A stretch of DNA of 10,237 nt. It comes from Planctomycetota bacterium. GTDB lineage: Bacteria > Planctomycetota > UBA11346. The notes under the pieces were generated by a model. It saw nothing but the letters and a program-made list of their open reading frames with translations, made no database searches and was not told where the DNA came from. This document shows, in pieces, positions 1 through 7,785 of the stretch. The DNA lies in NCBI GenBank assembly GCA_947440715.1, contig CANETI010000056.1, positions 1 through 10,237 of the forward strand. The letters run 5' to 3'. Position 1 is the first letter of the stretch. Each line of letters opens with the position of its first letter. The position numbers and the translations under genes were made by a program.

Positions 1-494
1 GGCGTTGATAAACGAGATAAATATCCGCCACGACGATAATTTTCTTCATAGCCGTCAGGTAAGGCGCCGCGACCACCAGCAAAGGCGATGACTTCACGAT
101 CAGCAATTAAAAAACGCAATTGATCAGGCGTCTGCTCAACCGTGAACATGGTCGGCGACAACGCGCCAGGTCGTACCGTAAAAGTAGTTTCAGCGTTTAT
201 TTTCGGCAAGAGCACGCGACCGACCTGATCGCCACAACGTAGAACTTGATAATGCTGGCCGTCGTTAGCGACCAATTCCCACACATCGCCATCGCGCGGT
301 AAACAAGGGATGACCGCCGTACCATCACGTGGCGAGAGACCATCTGGCACGACGATGACTTTAGTTTTTTCAGCCGGTGCTTCTCCAGCAATAATTTCAG
401 AGGAAAGCACCAGTGCGCTGCAAGAGAATGCGATGAAACACATCAGGGAACCGTTAATCGCGTGGGCGATAGACAGGCAGTTGTACCAAGTCAT
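1..494 (-). CDS. DUF6807 (PmoA-family) exported protein, N-terminal part, cut by window edge
   Basis: This is the first 164 codons of a gene that runs off the left edge. I translated it by hand from the reverse strand. The ATG at 494 has a GGAG (504-507) nine bases upstream, which decides the start. Residues 1-38 look like an export signal: a hydrophobic core, MCFIAFSCSALVLSS (about 18-32), precedes a polar stretch beginning EAPAEK. A second ATG at residue 18 would give a shorter signal. Residues 45-125 form a beta-rich region. Residues 127-164 (LRFLIADREVIAF, then GYEENYRRGGYLSRLST, with the two remaining bases CC giving Pro) resemble the strand and R-G-(Y/F)-(I/L)-x-x-L-x-(S/T)-P motif that opens DUF6807 proteins, annotated 'PmoA family' in Planctomycetota and Verrucomicrobiota. 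The biochemical function of that family is not established; the PmoA name does not mean methane monooxygenase activity. The gene is divergent from the DUF6797 gene at 697, suggesting a shared regulatory region. The rest of the domain lies outside the window. Confidence 0.72.
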   Translation of the reverse strand, partial: MTWYNCLSIAHAINGSLMCFIAFSCSALVLSSEIIAGEAPAEKTKVIVVPDGLSPRDGTAVIPCLPRDGDVWELVANDGQHYQVLRCGDQVGRVLLPKINAETTFTVRPGALSPTMFTVEQTPDQLRFLIADREVIAFAGGRGALPDGYEENYRRGGYLSRLST

Positions 495-503
495 GGCGAT
501 GTT

Positions 504-507
504 CTCC
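504..507 (-). promoter_or_regulatory. Ribosome binding site for the DUF6807 gene
   Basis: The reverse strand reads GGAG nine bases before the ATG at 494. It supports this start over the internal ATG at codon 18, although the spacing is slightly long. Confidence 0.55.
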
Positions 508-606
508 GGATTAGCACCATAGACGGATTTGAGCCGGTGCCAGTGAATGAGCGATCCGCGCAAGATTTTCTCATCTTTTTACGGGTGAATCGTGGAACAT
601 CGCTCG

Positions 607-625
607 ACCGACAGCGGGTGTCGGT
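607..625. promoter_or_regulatory. Perfect inverted repeat in the divergent intergenic region (possible operator)
   Basis: ACCGACA-GCGGG-TGTCGGT is a perfect 7-bp inverted repeat around a 5-base centre. It sits about midway in the 202-bp gap between the divergent DUF6807 and DUF6797 genes. No T-tract follows on either strand, so it does not look like a terminator. The position suits an operator for a dimeric regulator acting on both genes; a leader hairpin is an alternative. I saw no convincing -35/-10 pair in either direction here. No regulator gene is present in the window. Confidence 0.4.
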
Positions 626-684
626 TCATGATGGTGTCGTTGCACTGATGTGCTTTGGTTTATCGGCTCGACTCTGTTTCATAT

Positions 685-691
685 GGAAAGG
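685..691 (+). promoter_or_regulatory. Ribosome binding site deciding the start of the DUF6797 gene
   Basis: GGAAAGG lies five bases before the ATG at 697. This favours 697 over the in-frame TTG at 655, and the ATG start places a hydrophobic signal peptide at the very N-terminus. Confidence 0.65.
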
Positions 692-696
692 TCCTC

Positions 697-2964
697 ATGC
701 GTTACCTCCTATTATTAAGTCTTGGTGTTGTGCTTTGCGCGGTAGAGAAAGACCATCAACCAGCAGCGCAGGGATTGGCCATGGAATATGGGCCAGCCAT
801 ACATTATTTCACTGACCTACCAAAACCTCATGATCAAACCGTAACGAAATCAGTTATCGTACGATTACACCATGATGCCGCTATTTTGTTTGATACGGAA
901 ACATTACGTTACGCCGGAGTTTGGACCGGTGGCTATGTCAATATGGGAACCACCAATATTACGCGCTGGGCACAGGGAAAAGGTAGTCCAGAGATTATTG
1001 GCACGATGCTTTTGGGCACGTCCATGGGTCCGGGATTCGCGGGAGCCAATCAAACATGGCAAGATCCACGAACGACGGGATTGGGTAATTTACCGTCAAG
1101 TTGGGGAACTTATCACGGGCTCTATCGCCACGGTGATCAAGTTATTTTTTCTTATACGATCGGAGAAACGGCAATTCATGAATATCCGCAAGCCTATGTC
1201 GGGAGCGGAGTGACTTGGATTACGCGTGCGCTTGATGTCGCGCCTGGCGCTGCGCCGATTACTTTTCTCATTGCCGAAATACCACAAGGCCAAGGGAAAA
1301 TTAATCAGCAGAATAATTCCGTTTTGGTAACCGGCGGAATACAGACAGGTATGCACACGATGGCAGGGTTAATAGATGCGCCTGCTGGCGCTTCATGGTC
1401 ACTCACGAATGGTCGAATAACAGTGACGCTACCACCACGGTCAGTGTCAACGCGGTGTACGATTGCGGTGACCGCGGTGAGCGAAACCGCATTAGCAGCA
1501 GCGGAAACAGCCTTAGTTAAGCCCGGCGTCATTCCAACAACTCCGGATATTAAATCATTCTGCCGTGGTGGCGCGACCCAGTGGCCAGTCGTGACAACCG
1601 CGGGAACGTTAGGCGACGAGACCTGGGCGTACACGGTCGATACCCTCACTTTGCCAATCGATAATCCATGGAAGTCATGGATGCGCGTAATTGGCATGGA
1701 TTTTTTCAGTGATGGTCGCCTAGTTATTTCCACCATGGGTGGTGATGTCTGGATCGCATCAGGTATCGATGACGGACTTAATAAAATTACGTGGAAACGT
1801 TTTGCTAATGGATTATTTGAACCATTGGGTTTGAAGATCGTCAATGATCAAGTGTTCGCGTTATGTCGTGATCAATTAGTGCGGCTCGATGATCTGAATC
1901 AAGATAACGAAGCCGATTATTACGTGAGTTTTAATCGCGATGCACCGGTTTATCCTAAATATAATGCCTTCGCTTTTGATTTAGTCACCGATGCTGCGGG
2001 TAATTTTTATCACGCACGTAGTGGACACGGTGGGCCGAATGGTGTCCCTATGCATAGTGCCATGATTAAAATTTCTCCCGATGGTAAAAGAAGCAGTGTG
2101 GTCGCTACGGGTTTTCGTGTGCCAAGTGGTCTTGGCATGGGTCCCAATGATTTTCTGACCAATGCGGATAATCAAGGTAATTGGACGCCAGCTTGTCGCA
2201 TTAATGTGGTTAAACCAGATAAATGGTACGGCTACGTCGGTAATCCTAAATTTTACGGTAAAGTCTTGCCCGAGCATCCAGCGACTTATGAACCACCATT
2301 ATGTTGGATGCCGATGGTGGCAGATAATTCTCCTGGGGCGCAAGTGTGGTCCGGCAATAAATGGGGACCATTATCACAAACGATGTTTCATCTCAGTTAT
2401 GGGCAAAGTTCGATAATGGCGGTCTTACACGAAACCGTTAACGGCCAGGTGCAAGGAGGAGTGGTTAAAGTTCCTTTAACCTTTGGTAGTGGCTTGATGC
2501 GTGGTGCGGTTAATCCCAAAGATGGGCAATTATATGTTTGTGGTTTAAAGGGTTTCCAGACCAACGCTGGATTAGAAGGATGCGTGCAACGCGTGCGTGC
2601 GACAAAAACAAAGGCGGCTTTCCCCGTTGCTCTCGCGGTTAAAAAAGATCATTTAGTTATTAGCTTTAGTGAAAAATTAGATCCTGATACTGTATCGGCT
2701 GATTCAGTCAGTGTGCAGCGCTGGAATTACGCCTGGACGGCAGCGTACGGATCACCTGATTTTTCCGTAGAAAACCCGAAACAGCAAGGACGTGATAAAG
2801 TCACGGTCAAACAAGTGACCTTGGCTAACGATGGTAAGAGTATCTCTATCGTGCTCGATGATATTAAACCAGTACATCAAATGGGTATCACGATGAAATT
2901 CGCCGATACCCAAGGTGAGATCGTAAAATATACGATCTATAATACGATTAACGCGGTTCCCTGA
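697..2964 (+). CDS. Exported DUF6797 / glucose-sorbosone-dehydrogenase-like beta-propeller protein
   Basis: The 755-residue protein starts at the ATG with a good ribosome site. Residues 1-16 (MRYLLLLSLGVVLCA) are a signal peptide; VVLC lacks a canonical lipobox, so signal peptidase I cleavage is more likely. Residues about 28-275 match the DUF6797 pattern: MEYGPAIHYF, then AGVWTGGY (73-80) and HGLYRHGDQVIFSYTIG (140-156). Residues about 325-635 look like a beta-propeller of the glucose/sorbosone dehydrogenase or 'membrane-bound dehydrogenase' type: FSDGRLVISTMGGDVW (337-352), PLGLKIV (376-382), GFRVPSGLGMGPND (472-485) and DNQGNW (491-496). Residues about 640-740 form an Ig-like C-terminal domain (VISFSEKLDPDTVSADSV, then IKPVHQM), as in SbsA-type or Big_5 modules. 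Many PVC relatives carry a cytochrome c domain, but no CXXCH heme motif is present here. The likely site is the periplasm or cell surface; substrate and activity are unknown. It is divergent from the DUF6807 gene and its stop is 9 bp from the stop of the rapA-like gene. Confidence 0.82.
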   Translation: MRYLLLLSLGVVLCAVEKDHQPAAQGLAMEYGPAIHYFTDLPKPHDQTVTKSVIVRLHHDAAILFDTETLRYAGVWTGGYVNMGTTNITRWAQGKGSPEIIGTMLLGTSMGPGFAGANQTWQDPRTTGLGNLPSSWGTYHGLYRHGDQVIFSYTIGETAIHEYPQAYVGSGVTWITRALDVAPGAAPITFLIAEIPQGQGKINQQNNSVLVTGGIQTGMHTMAGLIDAPAGASWSLTNGRITVTLPPRSVSTRCTIAVTAVSETALAAAETALVKPGVIPTTPDIKSFCRGGATQWPVVTTAGTLGDETWAYTVDTLTLPIDNPWKSWMRVIGMDFFSDGRLVISTMGGDVWIASGIDDGLNKITWKRFANGLFEPLGLKIVNDQVFALCRDQLVRLDDLNQDNEADYYVSFNRDAPVYPKYNAFAFDLVTDAAGNFYHARSGHGGPNGVPMHSAMIKISPDGKRSSVVATGFRVPSGLGMGPNDFLTNADNQGNWTPACRINVVKPDKWYGYVGNPKFYGKVLPEHPATYEPPLCWMPMVADNSPGAQVWSGNKWGPLSQTMFHLSYGQSSIMAVLHETVNGQVQGGVVKVPLTFGSGLMRGAVNPKDGQLYVCGLKGFQTNAGLEGCVQRVRATKTKAAFPVALAVKKDHLVISFSEKLDPDTVSADSVSVQRWNYAWTAAYGSPDFSVENPKQQGRDKVTVKQVTLANDGKSISIVLDDIKPVHQMGITMKFADTQGEIVKYTIYNTINAVP

Positions 2965-2973
2965 GTCCGCGAA

Positions 2974-5900
2974 TTACGCCATCAGGCTGACGTAACTCAC
3001 GTGGTCTAATGACCAGACTGCGCCATCAATCGCGGCTTGCAGCGCGGCGACTTGGCGAGCTTCTTCTTCGGCTTCGAGACGCGCTTGTTTCGTGTCTGGA
3101 TGCTTGTCACCAAATCGATGCGTGGTGGCAGCGGCACAGGCATGGGCAGCGGCTAAGCCTGGGAGTAAATGTTCATCTAGCACGGCGCGTAAACGAACGC
3201 GTTCGCTGGTGAGTTCTAAATCAACGTGCTTTTGGCCATTGGCGCAGGCAACGCGTAATTGTTGCTGCCAACCAGTAATACGTTCGGGTTGACCAGCTAA
3301 TAAAGGACGAGTCCAGGCGTCGCGATTAATGGCGCTGCTCGCGGTGAGGTCACCAGCTTTGGCATCAAACGGAGCTAAGAGTGCGGCAAGGGTGAGCGCA
3401 CTGGTTTCAATCTGAGCATCATTACTGCGAACGCAGATCAGGCGGCGCATGGGAGGTGCAACGATGAATAAACGACGCAGCACTTCTAAGCGTACATTGG
3501 CAACGGCGAGTGGCGCTAAATCGAGAGCGAACGTATACACGGCGCGAATGCCGCTCCAGGCACCAGCACCGTTGGTCGGTTTGCGTCGCCACGCCATGGC
3601 GGCGCACCAATTGGCGGCAGCGGCGTCGGCGACTAAACGATCAATTAAACCATGTCCAATACCGTAATAAGAAAGGTGCGGATGGGCCAAAGCGGTATCG
3701 CGACTAAAGACGCCTAATTCAGGTTCATCATGATAACGCGTGCGCATGGACCATGGTTGTGGGTGTTCTTCCTTACGTTTGACTGAACCGCCCATGGAGC
3801 GAATCCATCGAGCCACCGAACCGACGGGAATTTCGGTGCCACTGACCGCGGTGCTTAATTCCCCTGCCGCGACATAAGCGGCTGAATTGGCGGCAAAAAC
3901 ATCGTCGGCCTGGGCATCGCGCGCGGCCCGTTCACGGGCAACCACGGCGCATATATTTTCCAACGCGGCTTGCATACCCGCAACGCCAGTGGTCAGCGCT
4001 GCGATGAGCGACGTGGTTTCCACATCATCAGCAATAAATTCTAAACCAGAGGACGAAGCGGTGAAAAGACCAACCGCATGATCCAATATGTGAGTCCACT
4101 TACTATCGATGGCGTCTTTATGATCACAGGTCAGCACCCAGCTAGGAATATCGCCATCGCGTCCCAAACGATCGACGCGACCAATGCGTTGTTCAACCGC
4201 AGCCAAAGACCACGGCATATCGTGATGCACGACCACTGACACGAATTGAAAATTACGTCCTTCACCACCCAGCGGATCGCTGACCAAAATGGCACAATGA
4301 TTATCATTGGCGAATCGCCGCGCAGATTCTTCGCGTGCTACGGTGTCTTGATGGGCGCCAAATGTTTCTACGCGTTTTTCACCAAACGCTTTTCCTAATG
4401 CGAGGGCTAATGGCACGATGGCCAAAGCATGCGTGGTAAAGATCAGTAATTTCTCGTCCGGATGTTCTTCCCAAAAGGCTTCAATGGCGTCAATTAAACT
4501 CTGTAATCGCGCGGTCGGTTTTTTAGCGGCTTGTTTGAGCCAAGACGTATTCGCATCTCGTAAGGCTTTTAACACCTCATTTTCAATTTTCGGATCGCTA
4601 TTACAGGCAGCGCTAATGGCGACATGCGTGGCAATTTCATGTTCAGATAAATCGGAACGTAGGACTTGTTCTAATGTTTCGTTCGTACCCGCTTGTTCGC
4701 GGTATTCGGCAAATTCACCCGGATCTTCTAGGACCGTGGCGCGCATGGCGAGCAAGCGATCCGTAACCGCAGGATGTGCGGCAACGGCGAGTTCGACTTG
4801 TAATAACCAATGCATTAAACGAGGCGGTAAAGGTTTTGCTGCCGCCGCGACCAAGGTCGCGCGATACGTTTGCAGTGCCTCGCGTACCGCATTTTCGTAA
4901 CGATCTGGCGTATAATTCACTAAGACGCGGCTACGCGTCGTTGGATCAAAGGCGCGAATACCGGTCGATGCAGCAAGACGTGCTAATACATTGCGACGAT
5001 TGCGAATCAGACGTCGATCAAGCTGTACATATTCTCGGACATAGGCCAATAAAGTTTCCAAGACACTCGGGTCTTTGCGTAATTTGGCTAGATGACCAGC
5101 CAAAATAGTATCGCCAGGCAGGGCTGCTAACCACGCATCACATAGGGCGGGAATATCAGCAGGAGCGCTGTCGTTTGTGCGCTGCATTAATTCAACGACC
5201 CGGTCATGCGCCGCAAAGCGCGCTTCAAATCCAACTAAATCGTCGGTGCGCCAGACCTGCGGCTGAAGCAGTGCTAATAACGCTAAATACGCATCGGCAT
5301 GCTGGCGCGCTGGTGTTGCGGACAGCAGTAAAACATGAGGCGTGGCTTTCGATAAAACCGCAATGCGTTTGTATAAAACGCCACCGGGCTGCATGCGATG
5401 ACATTCGTCAACCACTAACACATCCCACGACGACGTCGCTAAACGCAGGGCATCTTTGCCCGTTAACGATTCAATCGCACGGCTGGAAGCGATAACGAAC
5501 TGTTCGTCAGTCCATGGATTGCCAGTATAATTTTTTAATCGTTCTGAATCCAGCATGAGAAAACGGCGACCACCAAAGCGAACAAATAATTCTAAAAACC
5601 ACTGACTGATCAGCGCCCCAGGAACCACAATTAATACGCGCAAGGTTGGTTTAATCGCGAGTAAGGATTGAATGACCAATCCTGCTTCAATGGTTTTTCC
5701 AAGGCCCACTTCATCGGCTAATAAAAAGCGCACATGACGATCAGCTAACATGCGCTGGGCAGCTAATAATTGATGCGGTAACGGTTGCACGCGGGCAGCG
5801 GCTAAACCAACGACGCCACCGGTATTGCTCCACGCGGAATCGCGCCACGCTAATAATTTTTCGCGCGCGCTAATGGTATTCGGACCCCACGGTTCACTCG

Positions 5901-6321
5901 GCATGGCACTGCCAGCCTTGGCAAATTGTGGTCGCAAATCATTGAACGCAGCGGTCACTAATTGCTCAATCGGATCGCGCGGTTTAGGAATCGCTACGAT
6001 GGCATCTTCACGTATCTGTGACGTTTGGCCGTCGACCGTAAACCCATAAACCAGTAACCCGCTCGCCGCATCACGCCCGAGCGGTGTCGCCGCAATTTCA
6101 CCATTAACCGGATCGCTCGCCCCAGGCAGCAACACGCGTACACGGGTGCCAGGCAGTAAGGCATAACGCTGCACCATGCGCGTTTCCTGCGTCATATCCG
6201 CGCCACTGGCGAGGAATTTGATGACCATATAGCCACCACGTTCCCCAATTAATCGGGCAAGCCCTTCACTTTGGAGATCCACAACCGTAACAAGCGCGCC
6301 TTTAGCCATATGGCGGGGCAT
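2974..6321 (-). CDS. rapA: RapA/HepA-type SNF2 ATPase (RNA polymerase-associated helicase-like protein)
   Basis: The gene encodes 1115 residues from the ATG at 6321. Motif I DEVGLGKT (203-210), motif II DECH (305-308; DEAH in E. coli RapA), motif III LLLSATP (331-337), motif V DPLGGEGRNFQF (682-693) and motif VI QRIGRVDRLGR (711-721) define an intact SNF2/SF2 ATPase. The motif I context and GEGRNFQF are specifically RapA-like. An N-terminal Tudor-like region (about 5-115) and a C-terminal domain rich in Ala and charged residues (about 850-1115) agree with the RapA layout. E. coli RapA (968 residues) recycles RNA polymerase after transcription; that role is inferred here. Start choice is uncertain. 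The frame is open to a TTG at 6387 (1137 residues), with a TAG 12 codons before it. The ATG at 6321 puts the Tudor-like region at the same distance from the N-terminus as in E. coli RapA, but neither start has a clear ribosome site. No restriction, DISARM or BREX partner gene is nearby, so a defence role is unsupported. Confidence 0.85.
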   Translation of the reverse strand: MPRHMAKGALVTVVDLQSEGLARLIGERGGYMVIKFLASGADMTQETRMVQRYALLPGTRVRVLLPGASDPVNGEIAATPLGRDAASGLLVYGFTVDGQTSQIREDAIVAIPKPRDPIEQLVTAAFNDLRPQFAKAGSAMPSEPWGPNTISAREKLLAWRDSAWSNTGGVVGLAAARVQPLPHQLLAAQRMLADRHVRFLLADEVGLGKTIEAGLVIQSLLAIKPTLRVLIVVPGALISQWFLELFVRFGGRRFLMLDSERLKNYTGNPWTDEQFVIASSRAIESLTGKDALRLATSSWDVLVVDECHRMQPGGVLYKRIAVLSKATPHVLLLSATPARQHADAYLALLALLQPQVWRTDDLVGFEARFAAHDRVVELMQRTNDSAPADIPALCDAWLAALPGDTILAGHLAKLRKDPSVLETLLAYVREYVQLDRRLIRNRRNVLARLAASTGIRAFDPTTRSRVLVNYTPDRYENAVREALQTYRATLVAAAAKPLPPRLMHWLLQVELAVAAHPAVTDRLLAMRATVLEDPGEFAEYREQAGTNETLEQVLRSDLSEHEIATHVAISAACNSDPKIENEVLKALRDANTSWLKQAAKKPTARLQSLIDAIEAFWEEHPDEKLLIFTTHALAIVPLALALGKAFGEKRVETFGAHQDTVAREESARRFANDNHCAILVSDPLGGEGRNFQFVSVVVHHDMPWSLAAVEQRIGRVDRLGRDGDIPSWVLTCDHKDAIDSKWTHILDHAVGLFTASSSGLEFIADDVETTSLIAALTTGVAGMQAALENICAVVARERAARDAQADDVFAANSAAYVAAGELSTAVSGTEIPVGSVARWIRSMGGSVKRKEEHPQPWSMRTRYHDEPELGVFSRDTALAHPHLSYYGIGHGLIDRLVADAAAANWCAAMAWRRKPTNGAGAWSGIRAVYTFALDLAPLAVANVRLEVLRRLFIVAPPMRRLICVRSNDAQIETSALTLAALLAPFDAKAGDLTASSAINRDAWTRPLLAGQPERITGWQQQLRVACANGQKHVDLELTSERVRLRAVLDEHLLPGLAAAHACAAATTHRFGDKHPDTKQARLEAEEEARQVAALQAAIDGAVWSLDHVSYVSLMA

Positions 6322-6387
6322 GGTCGGAGGCAATGTGCGTTCGTCTAGTGTGGGCGCGGGGGAGGGCGAAAGCCCATCAGTCAGCAA

Positions 6388-6621
6388 ATTGGGTCCCGAG
6401 AACCAGATAATGTCGGTAGGCTAGAAGGAGTTTCAAAACACGTAAAGAAAAATGCGCACCTCGGTGGAATTGATGGCTGAACCTCTTTGCACTTTAATAG
6501 TTTTTATGACTAATTTTTTCTAGCCGCTGTCATTTTGATGTGCCGTCAGGAATTAATCCCAAATTAGGCGAAGCGAAACAGTCTAACTCAACGGCCCTAA
6601 AGAAGATTATAGTTTAGATAA
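6388..6621. other. Intergenic region between the rapA-like gene and the pilin-like unit
   Basis: This 234-bp stretch separates two genes on the same (minus) strand. It is more AT-rich than the rapA-like gene. It holds a candidate sigma70-type promoter near its rapA-proximal end. I found no convincing hairpin plus T-tract to end the upstream operon: CACC-GA-GGTG near 6460 is followed by TTTTTCTTT on the minus strand, but its loop is too small. No plausible small gene was seen. Confidence 0.6.
6407..6436 (-). promoter_or_regulatory. Candidate sigma70-type promoter of the rapA-like gene
   Basis: The reverse strand reads TTGAAA (6431-6436; 5/6 match to the -35 consensus), an 18-bp spacer, then CATTAT (6407-6412; 4/6 match to the -10). 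Initiation would fall near 6400, about 13 bases before the TTG at 6387 and about 79 before the ATG at 6321. It is a motif match only; this AT-rich DNA can give such matches by chance. Confidence 0.4.
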
Positions 6622-7785
6622 TTACCACTGTTGCGGCTCAGTAATGAGTCGTTGAATAAAGCGAATAGTGCCACCTTGGTTTCTACCGCCGCCTTGCGAT
6701 CGATCTGTCGAAGCGCGATTAACATTGTGATGGAAGTGAGAGTAACTCGTGGGACTATAATATTCATTATCGGCATCAAATATCTCCTCTCGTCGATCAT
6801 CAATATTGAAATGGAATTGACCAGCAACAGCAGAACTCCATTCGACCAAGTACCAGGCTTTGTATTCATGACTTTGTAGAGAGTTGAAAATACTGGAATC
6901 AGTCGGACTGCCGCCAAAACGGAGGCGATCTTCGGGCTTCATTTCATCCCATGAACGAAAACCAGCACTGCCACCGGCTCCTACGGTAACAATAAATGTA
7001 GCCGCATTATATTGTTTATATCCAGCGGGATAATTTGCGGCATAATCAAGATGCGGCGTTGGTCCTAAGCGATACAAACGAAACCAAGCGAGGCCAGTGG
7101 AATTGGAGCGAACGCGCGGATCGCCACGTTCAAAAGCCCTGAATTCAATTGGATCTATAGAAGTCGGGCTTCTGGGAGCGAGTAAAGGAACAGGGTCTGG
7201 CTTACTAAGAAAAGGAGTTCCCACCATCGGATCAATAGCATTTGGTGCGGCCTTAAGACTGATGGCGAAGGGCGGTATTTCTAAAACATCCATTTCACAG
7301 CGTCGGTAAGAACCCACCGGGAAATAATTATCATTTCGTGCGCCAAATAGTGCACCATTAATTGCGGTGGTATTGCCGGAATTACTAACGGGAATGGCAC
7401 TGGGCTTTGGTCCAATGGCACCGTCACGCACATCTATCCAGCCGTAGGCCTCCGGATGATCGACGGTTGCGCCGGTATCATAACCAATGCGCGAAGATTC
7501 TTGGATATACATGCAAGCAGCGGTGAGCATGAGGCGTGCTTGCGCTTCTTGAACGATGGCAGCGGTTTCGGTCACATCACTGCGCATACGGGTTAAGAAA
7601 ACGACACTCAAAGCAGCAATTAACCCAGATATCCCAGCCACGATGATAAGAATGGTTCCTTGCCGATGATGACCTGACGGAAGAAGATGTCTGGCGTCAG
7701 CAATTTTTGGTATAGCGGTAAACAATAAGCGTGAATGTGTCATGAGATCAGCGTTCGTGGTAGAGCGTTTCTGTAACGATAACAT
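6622..7785 (-). CDS. GspK/PilX-like membrane-anchored protein, last gene of the pilin-like unit
   Basis: The 387-residue protein begins at an ATG that overlaps the stop of the gene before it (TAATG, one shared base) and has no Shine-Dalgarno of its own, which points to translational coupling. After a 43-residue basic leader, a single hydrophobic segment TILIIVAGISGLIAALSVVFL (about 44-64, preceded by HHRQG) leads into RMRSDVTETAAIVQEAQARL. That layout, with small residues before a membrane helix and then an amphipathic helix, is typical of GspK/PilX-type pseudopilins and related PVC proteins. The pilin Glu at +5 is absent (Ile-48), as in GspK. The remaining ~310 residues are mostly beta-like and rich in Pro, Gly, Tyr and Trp, and I recognise no domain there; the tail is Gly/Asn/His-rich (SHFHHN, then GGGRNQGG). 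An ATG at codon 15 is an alternative start without a ribosome site. The likely location is the inner membrane with a periplasmic body. Function is unknown. Confidence 0.6.
   Translation of the reverse strand: MLSLQKRSTTNADLMTHSRLLFTAIPKIADARHLLPSGHHRQGTILIIVAGISGLIAALSVVFLTRMRSDVTETAAIVQEAQARLMLTAACMYIQESSRIGYDTGATVDHPEAYGWIDVRDGAIGPKPSAIPVSNSGNTTAINGALFGARNDNYFPVGSYRRCEMDVLEIPPFAISLKAAPNAIDPMVGTPFLSKPDPVPLLAPRSPTSIDPIEFRAFERGDPRVRSNSTGLAWFRLYRLGPTPHLDYAANYPAGYKQYNAATFIVTVGAGGSAGFRSWDEMKPEDRLRFGGSPTDSSIFNSLQSHEYKAWYLVEWSSAVAGQFHFNIDDRREEIFDADNEYYSPTSYSHFHHNVNRASTDRSQGGGRNQGGTIRFIQRLITEPQQW

Noticed and set aside
655..696. Upstream TTG start for the DUF6797 gene
   Set aside because: The ATG at 697 has GGAAAGG at good spacing and places the signal peptide at the N-terminus.
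462..815. 117-codon plus-strand frame spanning the divergent gap
   Set aside because: It overlaps the DUF6807 gene antisense and runs into the DUF6797 gene in another frame; the translation shows no motif, and the two flanking genes have good ribosome sites.
1305..1844. 179-codon minus-strand frame inside the DUF6797 gene
   Set aside because: It is antisense to a well-supported coding region with continuous DUF6797/propeller motifs, and has no recognisable domain.
4418..4900. 160-codon open frame on the plus strand inside the rapA-like gene
   Set aside because: It lies antisense to a gene with intact SNF2 motifs throughout, its translation is Ser/Ala/Cys-rich without any domain, and it has no distinct support.
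2974..6321. SNF2 ATPase as part of a phage-defence island (DISARM drmD-like)
   Set aside because: The motifs fit RapA, and no methylase, nuclease, phospholipase D or DUF1998-type partner lies in the window.
6450..6475. Possible terminator (CACC-GA-GGTG, then T-rich on the minus strand)
   Set aside because: A two-base loop cannot form a stable hairpin, and shortening the stem leaves only three pairs.
6551..6562. Near-palindrome GGAATTAATCCC in the intergenic region
   Set aside because: It is short, AT-rich and imperfect, which is expected by chance in such DNA.
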